Origin: UMGS1766 sp963660915
GTDB taxonomy: Bacteria; Bacillota; Clostridia; Oscillospirales; Oscillospiraceae
Length of the DNA stretch: 64,000 nt
Assembly: GCA_963660915.1 (NCBI GenBank)
Contig: CAVLAO010000001.1
Location: 62,001-126,000, forward strand
Direction: 5' to 3'
This document shows, piece by piece, positions 1 to 8,487 of the stretch (positions within the stretch are counted from its first letter, which is position 1; the number at the start of each line of letters is the position of its first letter). The notes under the pieces are model-generated. The model had not been told where the DNA came from. It saw nothing but the letters and a program-made list of their open reading frames with translations, and did no database searches. The translations under genes and the position numbers were made by a program.

Positions 1-1541
1 ATCTCTTCGCTGTCACAGGGCTCGAAACGAATCCAGACATCACCGAACTGACCGCTGCCGCCGGTCTGTTTCTTATGCCGGCCTTGCTTGGAAACTGTCT
101 TGCGAATCTTTTCCCGATATGCAACCCGAGGCTCTTCCAAAACCGCCTCCACACCGAAACGGCTCTTGAGCTTGCTGACCAGAACGTCAATTTGAATATC
201 GCCCGCCGCTGTAATCACCATCTGATGGGTTTCCGCGTTGTTGGAAATGGTAAAGGAAGGATCCTCTTCATTCAGACGGATCAAACCTGCGGCTACCTTC
301 TCCTCCTGTCCACGGGTCTTCGGTGCAATGGCCTTGGCATAGTTTGGTTCTGCAAACGGAATGCCCTCAAAGCGAATGGGCTTGCGGGCATCGCTCAGGG
401 TATCGCCGGTTTTCAGCCGATCCATTTTCGCAATTGCGCCGATGTCGCCGCAGGTAAGTTCTTTGACTTCTGTGGCCTTCTTGCCCCGCATGGTATACAG
501 ACGTCCCAATTTCTCGGTGTTTCCGGTTGTAGCATTGACCAGTGACAAATCCGGAGTCAACGTGCCGGAATAAACCTTCACATAAGAGTACTTTCCGTAT
601 TGATCTGCCGTGGTCTTAAATACCAATGCTGCCGGCACTGCTCCGGGTGCAACCACAAACTCGGCCGGTTCTCCATTCTCTTCGGTCACCAGCTCGGAAG
701 CTGCCTCCATCGGATTGGGTGCCAGATCAACAATTGCATTCAACAGCGCCATTGTGCCCATTCCGGTCTGAGCGCTGCCGCAGAACACAGGGACCAGTGA
801 ACCGTCCTTTACGCCGGCGTGCAGGCCCTGCAGAATTTCTGCATAAGTGAAGCTTTCCCCATTAAAAAATTTATCCATGAACTCGTCGCTGGTTTCCGCC
901 ACAGACTCCATCAGCGCCGCATACTGCTCCTCCACCACGTCGACTTTATCCTCCGGCACGGGGATCTCTACCCGATTGCCGCCCTCCATGGTATAGGCAC
1001 GCTTATTCAAAATGTCCACAATACCGGTCACGTGCTTGTTTTCATCCCAAATCGGAATGACCAACGGGGCGATAGTACGACCAAAATGTTCACGCAGTGT
1101 GGTGAAAGCACCGTTAAAATCACCATTATCTTCATCTATCTTGGAAATATAGATAAAGCGAGGCAATTTTCGGGCGTTGAGCTGTTTCCATGCCCGCTCT
1201 GTTCCGACGCTCAATCCGCTTTTTGCATCGCAGACGATAATGCCCAGCTCTGCCACTCGCAACGCTTCCTGCACATCACCGGAGAAATCAAAATTGCCCG
1301 GCGTATCCAATACATTGATTTTGCAGCCGTTATATTCCACAGGAGCGACGGTGGTAGAAATGGTAATCTGGCGCTTGATCTCTTCTGCATCATAGTCACA
1401 GACTGTATTTCCGTCAGCGACCCGGCCCTGACGATCCAGAGCACCAATTGAATACAACATATTTTCGACAAGTGAAGTCTTGCCGTTTCCACCGTGGCCC
1501 AGTAAGGCGACGTTACGAATATTCTGCACGGAATAGCTCAT
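1..1541 (-). CDS. Elongation factor G paralogue (EF-G-like GTPase), 3' end outside the window
   Basis: This is a translational GTPase of the EF-G family, which in its canonical form drives ribosomal translocation or recycling in the cytosol. Reading from the ATG at 1541, behind an AAGGAGAG site, the first 513 codons of an expected ~690 are present; the C-terminus lies beyond position 1. The P-loop GHGGNGKT is at residues 15-22 and the G3 motif DTPGNFDF at 79-86. The canonical G3 reads DTPGHVDF, so the catalytic His is Asn83 here. The G4 motif is SKID (133-136) instead of NKxD. Both changes point to the FusA2-like paralogue group and not the housekeeping EF-G. It stands alone, not beside rpsL/rpsG/tuf, which supports that reading. 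Its exact role is unknown. Confidence 0.93.
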   Translation of the reverse strand, partial: MSYSVQNIRNVALLGHGGNGKTSLVENMLYSIGALDRQGRVADGNTVCDYDAEEIKRQITISTTVAPVEYNGCKINVLDTPGNFDFSGDVQEALRVAELGIIVCDAKSGLSVGTERAWKQLNARKLPRFIYISKIDEDNGDFNGAFTTLREHFGRTIAPLVIPIWDENKHVTGIVDILNKRAYTMEGGNRVEIPVPEDKVDVVEEQYAALMESVAETSDEFMDKFFNGESFTYAEILQGLHAGVKDGSLVPVFCGSAQTGMGTMALLNAIVDLAPNPMEAASELVTEENGEPAEFVVAPGAVPAALVFKTTADQYGKYSYVKVYSGTLTPDLSLVNATTGNTEKLGRLYTMRGKKATEVKELTCGDIGAIAKMDRLKTGDTLSDARKPIRFEGIPFAEPNYAKAIAPKTRGQEEKVAAGLIRLNEEDPSFTISNNAETHQMVITAAGDIQIDVLVSKLKSRFGVEAVLEEPRVAYREKIRKTVSKQGRHKKQTGGSGQFGDVWIRFEPCDSEE

Positions 1542-1618
1542 GGTTGATTCTCTCCTTATTGATTGTTTTATGGCGAATTAGACAAGTTAGCCTGTAATAT
1601 TCATCCATCGTTGTGCAC

Positions 1619-1647
1619 ATTATACACCCGTCAAAGTGCGATAGCAA
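1619..1647 (-). promoter_or_regulatory. SigA-type promoter of the EF-G paralogue
   Basis: On the minus strand TTGCTA (1647-1642) and TATAAT (1624-1619) are separated by 17 bp. They lie about 80 bp upstream of the EF-G-like start, with no other gene between. Confidence 0.6.
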
Positions 1648-1735
1648 GAATTATTTTTCATTTTTCACTAAACTCAATGCCATCATACCGTCGTTTTTTG
1701 TTATTTTGTTCAAAACTCCTTAAGATTCTCTCTCC

Positions 1736-1764
1736 TTGTTCCCGTTTTCAATTCATGATACAAT
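1736..1764 (+). promoter_or_regulatory. SigA-type promoter of the SDR gene
   Basis: TTGTTC (1736-1741) and TACAAT (1759-1764) are separated by 17 bp. The -10 box ends 31 bp upstream of the SDR start codon, giving a short leader. Confidence 0.55.
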
Positions 1765-1795
1765 GATTTCACGATTCGAAAAGGGGGCCTTCCTC

Positions 1796-2530
1796 ATGAG
1801 TACCGTTTTTATCACCGGCGGAAGCCGCGGCATCGGCGCGGCCATAGCCCGCACATTTGCCTTTAAAGGTTGGAACATTGCCTTCTGCTATCATGAATCA
1901 GCCCAACAGGCCATGGCGCTTCAAGATGAACTGAGCGCCCGCGGAGTAAACGTTCTTCCTGTTTTAGCGGATGTTTCCGATTCAGAACAGGCCAGGCACT
2001 TTATAGACTACGCTGTTGATCGCATTGGGCTGCCGGATGCACTGGTATGCAACGCCGGTATCGCCCTGCCGCAGGATGTGCTTACCAATGTTTCCGACGC
2101 ACAATGGCGCAAACTGTTTTCTGTCAATGTAGATGGCCTGTTTTACACTGTGCGTGCTGCACTGCCCTACTTCATTCAGCGTCAGCGTGGAAGCATTGTT
2201 ACCGTCAGTTCCATGTGGGGTCAGGTCGGCGGCAGCTGCGAAGTGGCCTATTCTGCTTCGAAGGGCGCTGTCATTGCCTTCAGTAAGGCTCTGGCCAAGG
2301 AGGTCGGCCCCTCCAACATTCGCGTCAACTGCGTTGCTCCCGGTGTAATTGACACAGAAATGAATGCTCATCTCAGCAAAGACGACATGGCCGCACTGGC
2401 CGAAGAAACCCCTCTCGGTCGGATCGGCACCGGTTACGAGGTTGCCCGGCTGGTTCGTTTCCTTTGTTCCGACGGAGCAGAGTTTATCACCGGACAGGTA
2501 ATTGCGCCCAACGGTGGATTGATCATTTGA
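1796..2530 (+). CDS. SDR family NAD(P)-dependent oxidoreductase, FabG-like
   Basis: A 244-residue classical short-chain dehydrogenase/reductase, of the size and layout of 3-oxoacyl-ACP reductase. The cofactor motif TGGSRGIG is at residues 7-14, NAG at 86-88, and the catalytic set Asn111, Ser139, Tyr152 and Lys156 (YSASK) is intact. The frame is open 20 codons further upstream, but the AAGGGGG site sits directly before the ATG at 1796 and the conserved fold begins there. It is transcribed alone, not inside a fatty-acid synthesis cluster, so the substrate is not settled; FabG activity or reduction of another keto or hydroxy compound are both possible. Confidence 0.9.
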   Translation: MSTVFITGGSRGIGAAIARTFAFKGWNIAFCYHESAQQAMALQDELSARGVNVLPVLADVSDSEQARHFIDYAVDRIGLPDALVCNAGIALPQDVLTNVSDAQWRKLFSVNVDGLFYTVRAALPYFIQRQRGSIVTVSSMWGQVGGSCEVAYSASKGAVIAFSKALAKEVGPSNIRVNCVAPGVIDTEMNAHLSKDDMAALAEETPLGRIGTGYEVARLVRFLCSDGAEFITGQVIAPNGGLII

Positions 2531-2694
2531 GAGGGGCTTTTTCACAAGGTTTTTCCCTGTGGTCTCCCTGTTTTTCGCATTATCCTCTCATTGTTGAATT
2601 TTCTCTTTGATTTCAGACAATACGAGAAAAAAAAGCGCAGAATGTTTTTGGTTGTTTTGCACAACAACCTCTGGGAACTTTGTGCGAAATTCGG

Positions 2695-2723
2695 TTGACA
2701 TCTCGGTCACATATCGTTATAAT
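2695..2723 (+). promoter_or_regulatory. Perfect-consensus SigA promoter of the crotonase gene
   Basis: TTGACA (2695-2700), a 17-bp spacer and TATAAT (2718-2723) match both consensus hexamers exactly. The leader of about 105 nt contains two small hairpins: GGGTG/CACCC (2741-2754) and TGCAG/CTGCA near 2775-2790. These may protect the 5' end of the message. This promoter is the main content of the 306-nt stretch between 2531 and 2836; I see no gene there. Confidence 0.85.
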
Positions 2724-2836
2724 CTTAGATGGTATTGGGAGGGTGTATTCACCCTGCAACGAGGTTTTGTCCACTGCAGTTTGGGCTGCATTGGCAAACG
2801 GAAACACTTACATTTATTTTGAGGAGGAACTTCATC

Positions 2837-3853
2837 ATGGCAAAGCCTTTGGCTGATTATGTCAAGCTGCCCGAGTTTGACGAGTACAAGGAATGGTTCA
2901 AGTCTTTCGCTGATCTGACGCGCGAGGATGGCATCGTGCAGGTCACCTGGAAGACCAACGACGGCCCCATGCATCACTCTGGCATGTCCCACCGTGCATG
3001 CTCTCAGCTGACCCGCGTTCTGTCTCTGGACTTCAAGAACGAGATCATCATCTTCACCCACATCGGTGAGAACTGGATGATCGAGTCCGATGCAAACGGC
3101 TGGGAGACCTACTCCGAGCTGCCCACTGAGCGTTTCCAGCATCAGTATTTTGACGACACCAACCTGATCAAGAACATGATTTTCGATCTGGATGTCCCCA
3201 CCATCGGCGCAATGTCCGGCCCCGGCTTCCACTGGGATTCCGCTTTCCTGTGCGATGTGACTCTGGTTTCCGACGACTGCCGCATTGAGGTTCCTCATGC
3301 TCAGGGCGGTCTGGTTCCCGGCGACGGCATGGGCCTGATGTTCCAGCACTATCTGGGCACCAAGCGTGGCAACTACTATATGATGACCACCCGTCAGGTC
3401 AACGCTCAGCAGATGCTGGACTGGGGTCTGGTCAGCGAGGTTGTTGCTAAGGGTCACGTTGTCGAGCGTGCTTGGGAAATCGCTCGTATGTGGAAGACCA
3501 TGCCTTATGAGAACCGCACCATCATGTCCAACCTGGCAAAGCGTCCTCTGAAGAAGCTGCTGGTTGAGGATCTGAAGTTGCACACTGTTTCCGAGCAGTA
3601 TGGTTCCCTGCTGCGTATCGCTGCCGGCGATCTGGGCGACGAGAACTCCGCTCAGCAGGACGAGAAGTACATCTCCCGCGTCAACGACTGGCGTTATGCT
3701 ACTCAGGAAATGATGGAGCCTCAGACCGCTGAGTCTTGGCGTTCCATGCCTGCTAAGGCTGGCGCTTGGTGGGAGAAGGTCCGCGCTGGCGAGATCGAGA
3801 ACCCCTATGTGTTCGAGCACTCCAACGAGCCCGACTGGTACGCATTCGACTAA
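2837..3853 (+). CDS. Crotonase-superfamily protein resembling 6-oxocamphor hydrolase (C-C hydrolase type)
   Basis: A 338-residue enoyl-CoA hydratase/isomerase-fold protein. The region around PHAQGGLVPGDG (153-164), followed by the LGTKRGNYY and RQVNAQQMLDWGLVSEV segments, aligns well with my recollection of Rhodococcus 6-oxocamphor hydrolase. His154 and Asp163 keep the nine-residue spacing of that enzyme's His145/Asp154 pair. Those enzymes cleave beta-diketones by a retro-Claisen reaction and do not need CoA. Family membership is seen; the C-C hydrolase reaction is inferred, and an acyl-CoA hydratase or isomerase is the alternative. The ATG at 2837 follows GAGGAGG; the longer upstream frame is rejected. 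The gene is monocistronic, with a consensus promoter, a strong terminator and highly biased codons, so high expression is likely. Confidence 0.85.
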   Translation: MAKPLADYVKLPEFDEYKEWFKSFADLTREDGIVQVTWKTNDGPMHHSGMSHRACSQLTRVLSLDFKNEIIIFTHIGENWMIESDANGWETYSELPTERFQHQYFDDTNLIKNMIFDLDVPTIGAMSGPGFHWDSAFLCDVTLVSDDCRIEVPHAQGGLVPGDGMGLMFQHYLGTKRGNYYMMTTRQVNAQQMLDWGLVSEVVAKGHVVERAWEIARMWKTMPYENRTIMSNLAKRPLKKLLVEDLKLHTVSEQYGSLLRIAAGDLGDENSAQQDEKYISRVNDWRYATQEMMEPQTAESWRSMPAKAGAWWEKVRAGEIENPYVFEHSNEPDWYAFD

Positions 3854-3872
3854 TTTATTCCGAAAGCGCTTT

Positions 3873-3905
3873 GCGGCGCACCCGAATGGGTGCGCCGCTT
3901 TTTTC
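3873..3905 (+). terminator. Intrinsic terminator of the crotonase gene
   Basis: An 11-bp perfect GC-rich stem (3873-3883 with 3888-3898), a 4-nt loop and a T run starting at 3899. Confidence 0.92.
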
Positions 3906-3916
3906 TTTAATTCTCT

Positions 3917-4813
3917 TTACGCTCCGTCCTGGTTCATTCGAAATACATCTGCCACATCACTGATTGTGATATAGGACAGTGGATCCAGCGAATGGACGAT
4001 ATCCTTTAATTTTGTCACCTGAAAACGGTTTACCACGAAATAAACCACGGTTTTCTCCCGGTCAGAATAGCCTCCCCGCGCCGCAATACGGGTCACCCCA
4101 GTTTCAAATTGCTCGCTCAATGCCGTGCACACTTCATCCGGTTTCTCCGTAATGATCATCGCCGCCTTTGCACGGTCCAAACCTTCAATGATAAAGTCCA
4201 CCGTCTTCAACGCAGCTGCGTAGGTAACAATAGAATACAGCGGAAGGATCCAACTGTGAATCACCAATCCGCAGACAATATACAGCACTACGTTATACCC
4301 CATAACGAAGGTACCGACGGTAACGCCCAATTTACGGGCGAAAATGACAGCCATTACTTCAATGCCATCCATCGCTCCGCCAAAGCGGATGGCAAGTCCG
4401 CTGCCAACGCCGGAAATCACTCCGCCAAACAGAGCGCACAGCAAAAGATCCCGCCCGGCTAACGGAGAGGCAATACTCACATCAATCGGCAAAATATCTG
4501 TAATTAACCACGCTACAAAAGAATAGACCGCCACAGTATACACGGCTCGCACCGTAAAGCGAGATCCCTGCTTCTTCAATCCATATAAAAACAGGGGAAT
4601 GTTCAAAACCAACAGGAATACGGATAAGCTGAGATACTCCGGAGTAACCTGTCCCAACAGCATGGAAGTACCGGATATGCCGCTGTCATAAAGCTCCACA
4701 GGTGACAAAAATATGGTAACGCCGAAGGCGTTGATAATGCCGGCCAAAGTCAGCATCAAATAATCTTTCACGGTTTGTCCCCTTTGTTCCCGGGGAATTT
4801 TCTGTATTTTCAT
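3917..4813 (-). CDS. YitT family membrane protein (DUF161 plus DUF2179)
   Basis: A 298-residue integral membrane protein. About five hydrophobic segments occupy the first two thirds, with Gly-rich loops typical of YitT. A soluble C-terminal domain of roughly 80 residues (from about GVTRIAARGGYS to the end) matches the DUF2179 regulatory module. The family is conserved in Firmicutes and its transport role is not established. I start at the ATG at 4813, which has AAAGGAAG upstream; the longer frame from 4852 would run through the groEL terminator. It lies just downstream of groEL in the same orientation but is separated by that terminator, so it is probably a separate unit. Confidence 0.9.
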   Translation of the reverse strand: MKIQKIPREQRGQTVKDYLMLTLAGIINAFGVTIFLSPVELYDSGISGTSMLLGQVTPEYLSLSVFLLVLNIPLFLYGLKKQGSRFTVRAVYTVAVYSFVAWLITDILPIDVSIASPLAGRDLLLCALFGGVISGVGSGLAIRFGGAMDGIEVMAVIFARKLGVTVGTFVMGYNVVLYIVCGLVIHSWILPLYSIVTYAAALKTVDFIIEGLDRAKAAMIITEKPDEVCTALSEQFETGVTRIAARGGYSDREKTVVYFVVNRFQVTKLKDIVHSLDPLSYITISDVADVFRMNQDGA

Positions 4814-4831
4814 GGACACTTCCTTTCTTTT

Positions 4832-4867
4832 AAAAAAAGCGCGGTGTGGCAAATGTCACACCGCGCT
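4832..4867 (-). terminator. Intrinsic terminator of groESL
   Basis: A 10-bp perfect stem, GCGCGGTGTG with its complement (4839-4848 and 4857-4866). On the minus strand it is followed by a run of seven T (4838-4832). Confidence 0.9.
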
Positions 4868-4907
4868 TCATTGCGTAGGTTAAAATCTTGCGCGCGTCCA
4901 GCACTTC

Positions 4908-6542
4908 TTAGTACATGCCGCCCATGCCGCCGTCAGCGGGTGCTGCAGGTGCAGCTGCTGCAGGCTGAGGCTTGTCTGCCACCAGAGACTCGGTGGTCAG
5001 CAGCACAGAAGCGATGGAGGATGCATTCTCCAGAGCAGAACGAGTCACCTTTGTCGGATCCACAATGCCGGAATCCATCATATCGCAATAGACTTCCTTG
5101 TAAGCGTCAAAGCCATAGCCTGTCTTACCGCTGGTCTTAATATGATCCAGAATCACAGATCCATCCAAACCTGCGTTTGCCGCAATCTGCTTCACCGGTG
5201 CAGTCAAAGCACTGGCAATGATCTTCACGCCGGTCTTCTCGTCGCCTTCGGTCTCTGCCAGCAGAGCTTCCACAGCGGGGATTGCGTTGACATAGGCCGT
5301 ACCGCCGCCGGCAACAATGCCTTCCTCAACGGCTGCGCGAGTAGCATTCAGAGCGTCTTCGATGCGCAGGCGCTTTTCCTTCATCTCGGCCTCGGTAGCA
5401 GCGCCGACCTTAATGACTGCCACGCCGCCGGCCAGCTTGGCCAGACGCTCGGTGTACTTCTCCTTGTCATACTCGGAGGTAGTATTCTCAATTGCATTGC
5501 GGATCTGAGCGCAGCGAGCCTTCAGAGCCTCGGGATCTGCGTTGCCGTCCACAATGATGGTGTTCTCCTTTGTCACCTTGACCTGACGTGCGGTACCCAG
5601 CATAGCAACGGTAGCGTCACGCAGCTCGTAGCCAACCTCGGAAGAAATCACGGTACCGCTGGTCAGGATTGCGATATCCTCCAGCATCTCCTTGCGGCGA
5701 TCGCCGAAACCGGGAGCCTTGACGCAAACAACGTTCAGTACACCGCGTAGCTTGTTCAAAATCAGAGTAGACAGTGCCTCGCCTTCCACATCTTCTGCGA
5801 TGACCAGCAAAGGCTTGCCCATCTTTGCAACCTGCTCCAGAACGGGCAGCAGATCCTGAATGTTGGAAATCTTCTTGTCGTGGATCAGAATGAGCGGCTC
5901 GTCCAGAACAGCTTCCATCTTCTCCGTGTCAGTGACCATGTAGGGCGTGATGTAACCGCGATCGAACTGCATGCCCTCGACAACCTCAGAGTAAGTCTCA
6001 GCAGTCTTAGACTCTTCAACCGTAATCACACCGTCTGCAGAAACCTTCTCCATTGCCTCAGCAATCAGCTGGCCAATTGCGTCGTCACCGGAAGAGATTG
6101 CGCCAACGCGGGCGATATCTGCCGTGCCGTTCACCGGTTTGGAATTGCCCTTGATGGCCTCAATTGCCGCCTTGGTCGCCTTTGCCATGCCCTTTTTCAT
6201 GACCATGGGGTTTGCACCGGCAGCCAGATTGCGCATACCTTCGTGAATGATGGCCTGTGCCAACAGGGTTGCAGTTGTGGTGCCGTCACCGGCGACATCG
6301 TTGGTCTTTGTGGAAACTTCCTTCACCAACTGTGCACCCATATCCTCAAAGGGATCCTCCAACTCAATCTCCTTGGCGATGGTCACACCATCGTTGGTGA
6401 TGAGGGGACTTCCGTACTTCTTGCCCAGCACGACATTGCGACCCTTGGGGCCCATGGTGATCTTAACAGTATCAGCCAACTGGTCAACGCCTTTAACCAG
6501 AGAGCGGCGAGCTTCTTCGCCGTAGCAAATCAACTTAGACAT
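4908..6542 (-). CDS. groEL: Chaperonin GroEL (60 kDa)
   Basis: The 544-residue chaperonin subunit forms the ATP-driven tetradecameric folding chamber in the cytosol with GroES as its lid. The sequence is full length and colinear with the family: the ATP-binding segment DGTTTATLLAQ lies near residue 85, the apical domain follows, and the C-terminus is the classic GGMGGMY tail. It starts 21 nt after groES, behind a good AGGAGGT site, and is followed by a terminator. Expression should follow the HrcA/CIRCE heat-shock control placed upstream of groES. Confidence 0.99.
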   Translation of the reverse strand: MSKLICYGEEARRSLVKGVDQLADTVKITMGPKGRNVVLGKKYGSPLITNDGVTIAKEIELEDPFEDMGAQLVKEVSTKTNDVAGDGTTTATLLAQAIIHEGMRNLAAGANPMVMKKGMAKATKAAIEAIKGNSKPVNGTADIARVGAISSGDDAIGQLIAEAMEKVSADGVITVEESKTAETYSEVVEGMQFDRGYITPYMVTDTEKMEAVLDEPLILIHDKKISNIQDLLPVLEQVAKMGKPLLVIAEDVEGEALSTLILNKLRGVLNVVCVKAPGFGDRRKEMLEDIAILTSGTVISSEVGYELRDATVAMLGTARQVKVTKENTIIVDGNADPEALKARCAQIRNAIENTTSEYDKEKYTERLAKLAGGVAVIKVGAATEAEMKEKRLRIEDALNATRAAVEEGIVAGGGTAYVNAIPAVEALLAETEGDEKTGVKIIASALTAPVKQIAANAGLDGSVILDHIKTSGKTGYGFDAYKEVYCDMMDSGIVDPTKVTRSALENASSIASVLLTTESLVADKPQPAAAAPAAPADGGMGGMY

Positions 6543-6563
6543 AATAATGTTACCTCCTGAAAG

Positions 6564-6848
6564 TTAGTCCACGATGGCGAGAATATCGTCCTCGCGAACG
6601 ATGGTCAGCTCTTCGCCATCCACCTTAACCTGAGTGCCGGAATACTTGCCGGTGAGCACCTTATCGCCCACCTTCACTGTCATCGGGACGACCTTGCCGT
6701 CTGCGACAGCGCCGGGGCCAACCGCCACGACCGTATACATTTCGGGTTTTTCTTTTGCGGCGCCGGCCAGAATGATACCACCCTTGGTGGTCTCTTCTGC
6801 CTCAACCTGCTTAATGACCACGCGGTCTGCCAGAGGGTTCAGTTTCAT
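6564..6848 (-). CDS. groES: Co-chaperonin GroES (10 kDa)
   Basis: A 94-residue co-chaperonin that caps the GroEL ring. It has the full family pattern: an N-terminal MKLNPLADRV strand, the mobile loop around EETTKGGI, and the C-terminal DDILAIV strand. The start at 6848 follows AAGGAGG. It is the first gene of the two-gene groESL operon. A CIRCE operator and a SigA promoter lie 50-115 bp upstream. Confidence 0.99.
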   Translation of the reverse strand: MKLNPLADRVVIKQVEAEETTKGGIILAGAAKEKPEMYTVVAVGPGAVADGKVVPMTVKVGDKVLTGKYSGTQVKVDGEELTIVREDDILAIVD

Positions 6849-6898
6849 TGTTTGTTCCTCCTTATATAAGATATTTTACTAACAAATTTAATTCGGCT

Positions 6899-6925
6899 TT
6901 AGCACTCGTTAAACTCGAGTGCCAA
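6899..6925 (-). promoter_or_regulatory. CIRCE operator (HrcA binding site)
   Basis: The inverted repeat TTAGCACTC, nine bases, GAGTGCCAA matches the CIRCE consensus TTAGCACTC-N9-GAGTGCTAA with one mismatch. It sits between the groES -10 box and the groES start, at about +4 to +30 of the predicted transcript. That is the usual position for HrcA repression. Confidence 0.97.
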
Positions 6926-6935
6926 CCTTTCCTAT

Positions 6936-6964
6936 ATAATAAAACAAGACTCGCCAAATGGCAA
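6936..6964 (-). promoter_or_regulatory. SigA promoter of groESL
   Basis: On the minus strand TTGCCA (6964-6959), a 17-bp spacer and TATTAT (6941-6936). The spacer and -35 lie inside the terminator hairpin of the preceding transcription unit. Confidence 0.8.
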
Positions 6965-6974
6965 GTCTTGTTTT
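6941..6974 (-). terminator. Intrinsic terminator of the MATE-xpaC unit, overlapping the groESL promoter
   Basis: A 15-bp stem with one mismatch and an AAAT loop (6941-6955 with 6960-6974), flanked by A and T tracts on both sides. It lies 149 nt beyond the stop of the XpaC-like gene, which is the only minus-strand gene it can serve. Confidence 0.75.
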
Positions 6975-7122
6975 GTGAATTTTTCGTAAATTCGGGTAAC
7001 TTTTTGTTTCAAAATTGCTCTATTCTTTCTTATTCGCCTTGTATCTCCCGAATTCTCTCAAATTCTTCATCTCATCTTCTTGTGCCCAGAATTTTTTAGC
7101 ACACGGAGGCAGAGAGAGCAAA

Positions 7123-8484
7123 TCAATGTCCCCCCATCTGCATGTCGTCCCGATCAAACAGACCGTCGCCTTCCATCATCTGCTCCATCACCGTGATGTC
7201 TGCCGCAATGTCCATCATATCGCCTGCAAACAGCTTATCCAACTGCCGTTCAAAGCCTTCCACCACCATGTCCATCATGTTTTCAACCCGTTGTTTTGTC
7301 GCATCAATGTTTTCGCCGGTGATCCCCTGCTTTTCCATCTCCGCGTAGGTATTGAGAATTTTCAATGTAGTCGGCAGATAATAGTTTAAGAACTTGCGCA
7401 AATCGCCGGCCTTATCTGGGTGTTCCCTTTGAAACTCCAGAATTCGCCCGGTGATTTCCTCAACCCGGTCAATCTTGCGGGACATTTCTTCGTTTGCGAT
7501 CCGATCATTTGCCTCGCGAATCTGACGCAGCAGTGCCGCATCTTCCCCTGCCGCTTCTGCAGCGGGCTTCTGCTTCGGTTTTTCCGGGGCCTTTACGCCG
7601 CTCCCATCCAACACCAGCACGCCATAGCTGTAGTTAATATACGCCTGGTCGCCGAAAATTCCTTGGTCAATCATGTCCTGCAGCGTATCTGCAACCTTGT
7701 CCGGATCCGCCGGCAGCGCAGATGCCAGGGCATCTATGGACACCTGTTCCTGTTCACCGATCAGATTGATATAACGCTTGAACTTCCGACTTTTTCGTTT
7801 TTTCAACTGTCCCCAGGTAAACAGACCTGCTCCAACACCGGTCATGATAAACGGTGCCAGTGCATCCTCCAACATCCACAATGGCTCATAACTGAGATAT
7901 CCGATGTCGCCGGCCACTGCATTCGCCGTTGCTATGCCGCATCCTATGGCCAGAATCGCGCCTAAAATGGTCATCCAATTGCCGCTTTTAATTCGTCTCA
8001 GCCGCGTTGCAATGATATTTTTTGTCTTTGACGCTCCATCTGCAGCAGAACGCACTGTTGTATTTTTTTTCGTCCGGTTCACATTGTTTGCGTTTGTCCG
8101 TTCCACCTCTGACCAACTTCTCTGACGCTCTGTCTCCACATTTCTCTTTACGTTCTCTGCTGCTGAACGCACTTTGTCCGCAGCATTGCGCGCATACTCT
8201 CTGCCCTTGCTTTCCTGACTGGCACGAAGAAGGATAAGAATGACACCCACCGGCCACAAGCCAAATACAAAGCACAGCACAATAACCCACCAGGGGATGG
8301 CAAAACTGCCAGCTGTCTTTTTTTTCTGTATTTTCCCTGCGGAAACGCTGGTAGTCTTTGTGCTCTCATAACGATAGTGGTAACTGCCGTCCTTTTGCTC
8401 ACCGCCGCCATTTCCTTTGCCGCTTTCGGATTCGAAATGATAGCTGCTGTGGTATTCATTTCTGTCTCTGTCTTGGTCAGCCAT
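7123..8484 (-). CDS. XpaC family (5-bromo-4-chloroindolyl phosphate hydrolysis) membrane protein
   Basis: A 453-residue protein. The first 60 residues are hydrophilic and rich in His, Tyr, Ser and Gly. A membrane segment follows at about 63-87 (PWWVIVLCFVFGLWPVGVIL), then a charged linker, further membrane segments near 172-195 and 205-225, and a long soluble helical C-terminal half. This is the layout of the Firmicute XpaC family, which often sits beside toxic-anion-resistance (TelA) proteins and whose biochemical role is unclear. Here the partner is a MATE exporter ending 3 nt upstream; the AGGAGG site overlaps the exporter's last codons, so the two are translationally linked. No telA-like gene is next to it. 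Confidence 0.8.
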   Translation of the reverse strand: MADQDRDRNEYHSSYHFESESGKGNGGGEQKDGSYHYRYESTKTTSVSAGKIQKKKTAGSFAIPWWVIVLCFVFGLWPVGVILILLRASQESKGREYARNAADKVRSAAENVKRNVETERQRSWSEVERTNANNVNRTKKNTTVRSAADGASKTKNIIATRLRRIKSGNWMTILGAILAIGCGIATANAVAGDIGYLSYEPLWMLEDALAPFIMTGVGAGLFTWGQLKKRKSRKFKRYINLIGEQEQVSIDALASALPADPDKVADTLQDMIDQGIFGDQAYINYSYGVLVLDGSGVKAPEKPKQKPAAEAAGEDAALLRQIREANDRIANEEMSRKIDRVEEITGRILEFQREHPDKAGDLRKFLNYYLPTTLKILNTYAEMEKQGITGENIDATKQRVENMMDMVVEGFERQLDKLFAGDMMDIAADITVMEQMMEGDGLFDRDDMQMGGH

Positions 8485-8487
8485 GCT

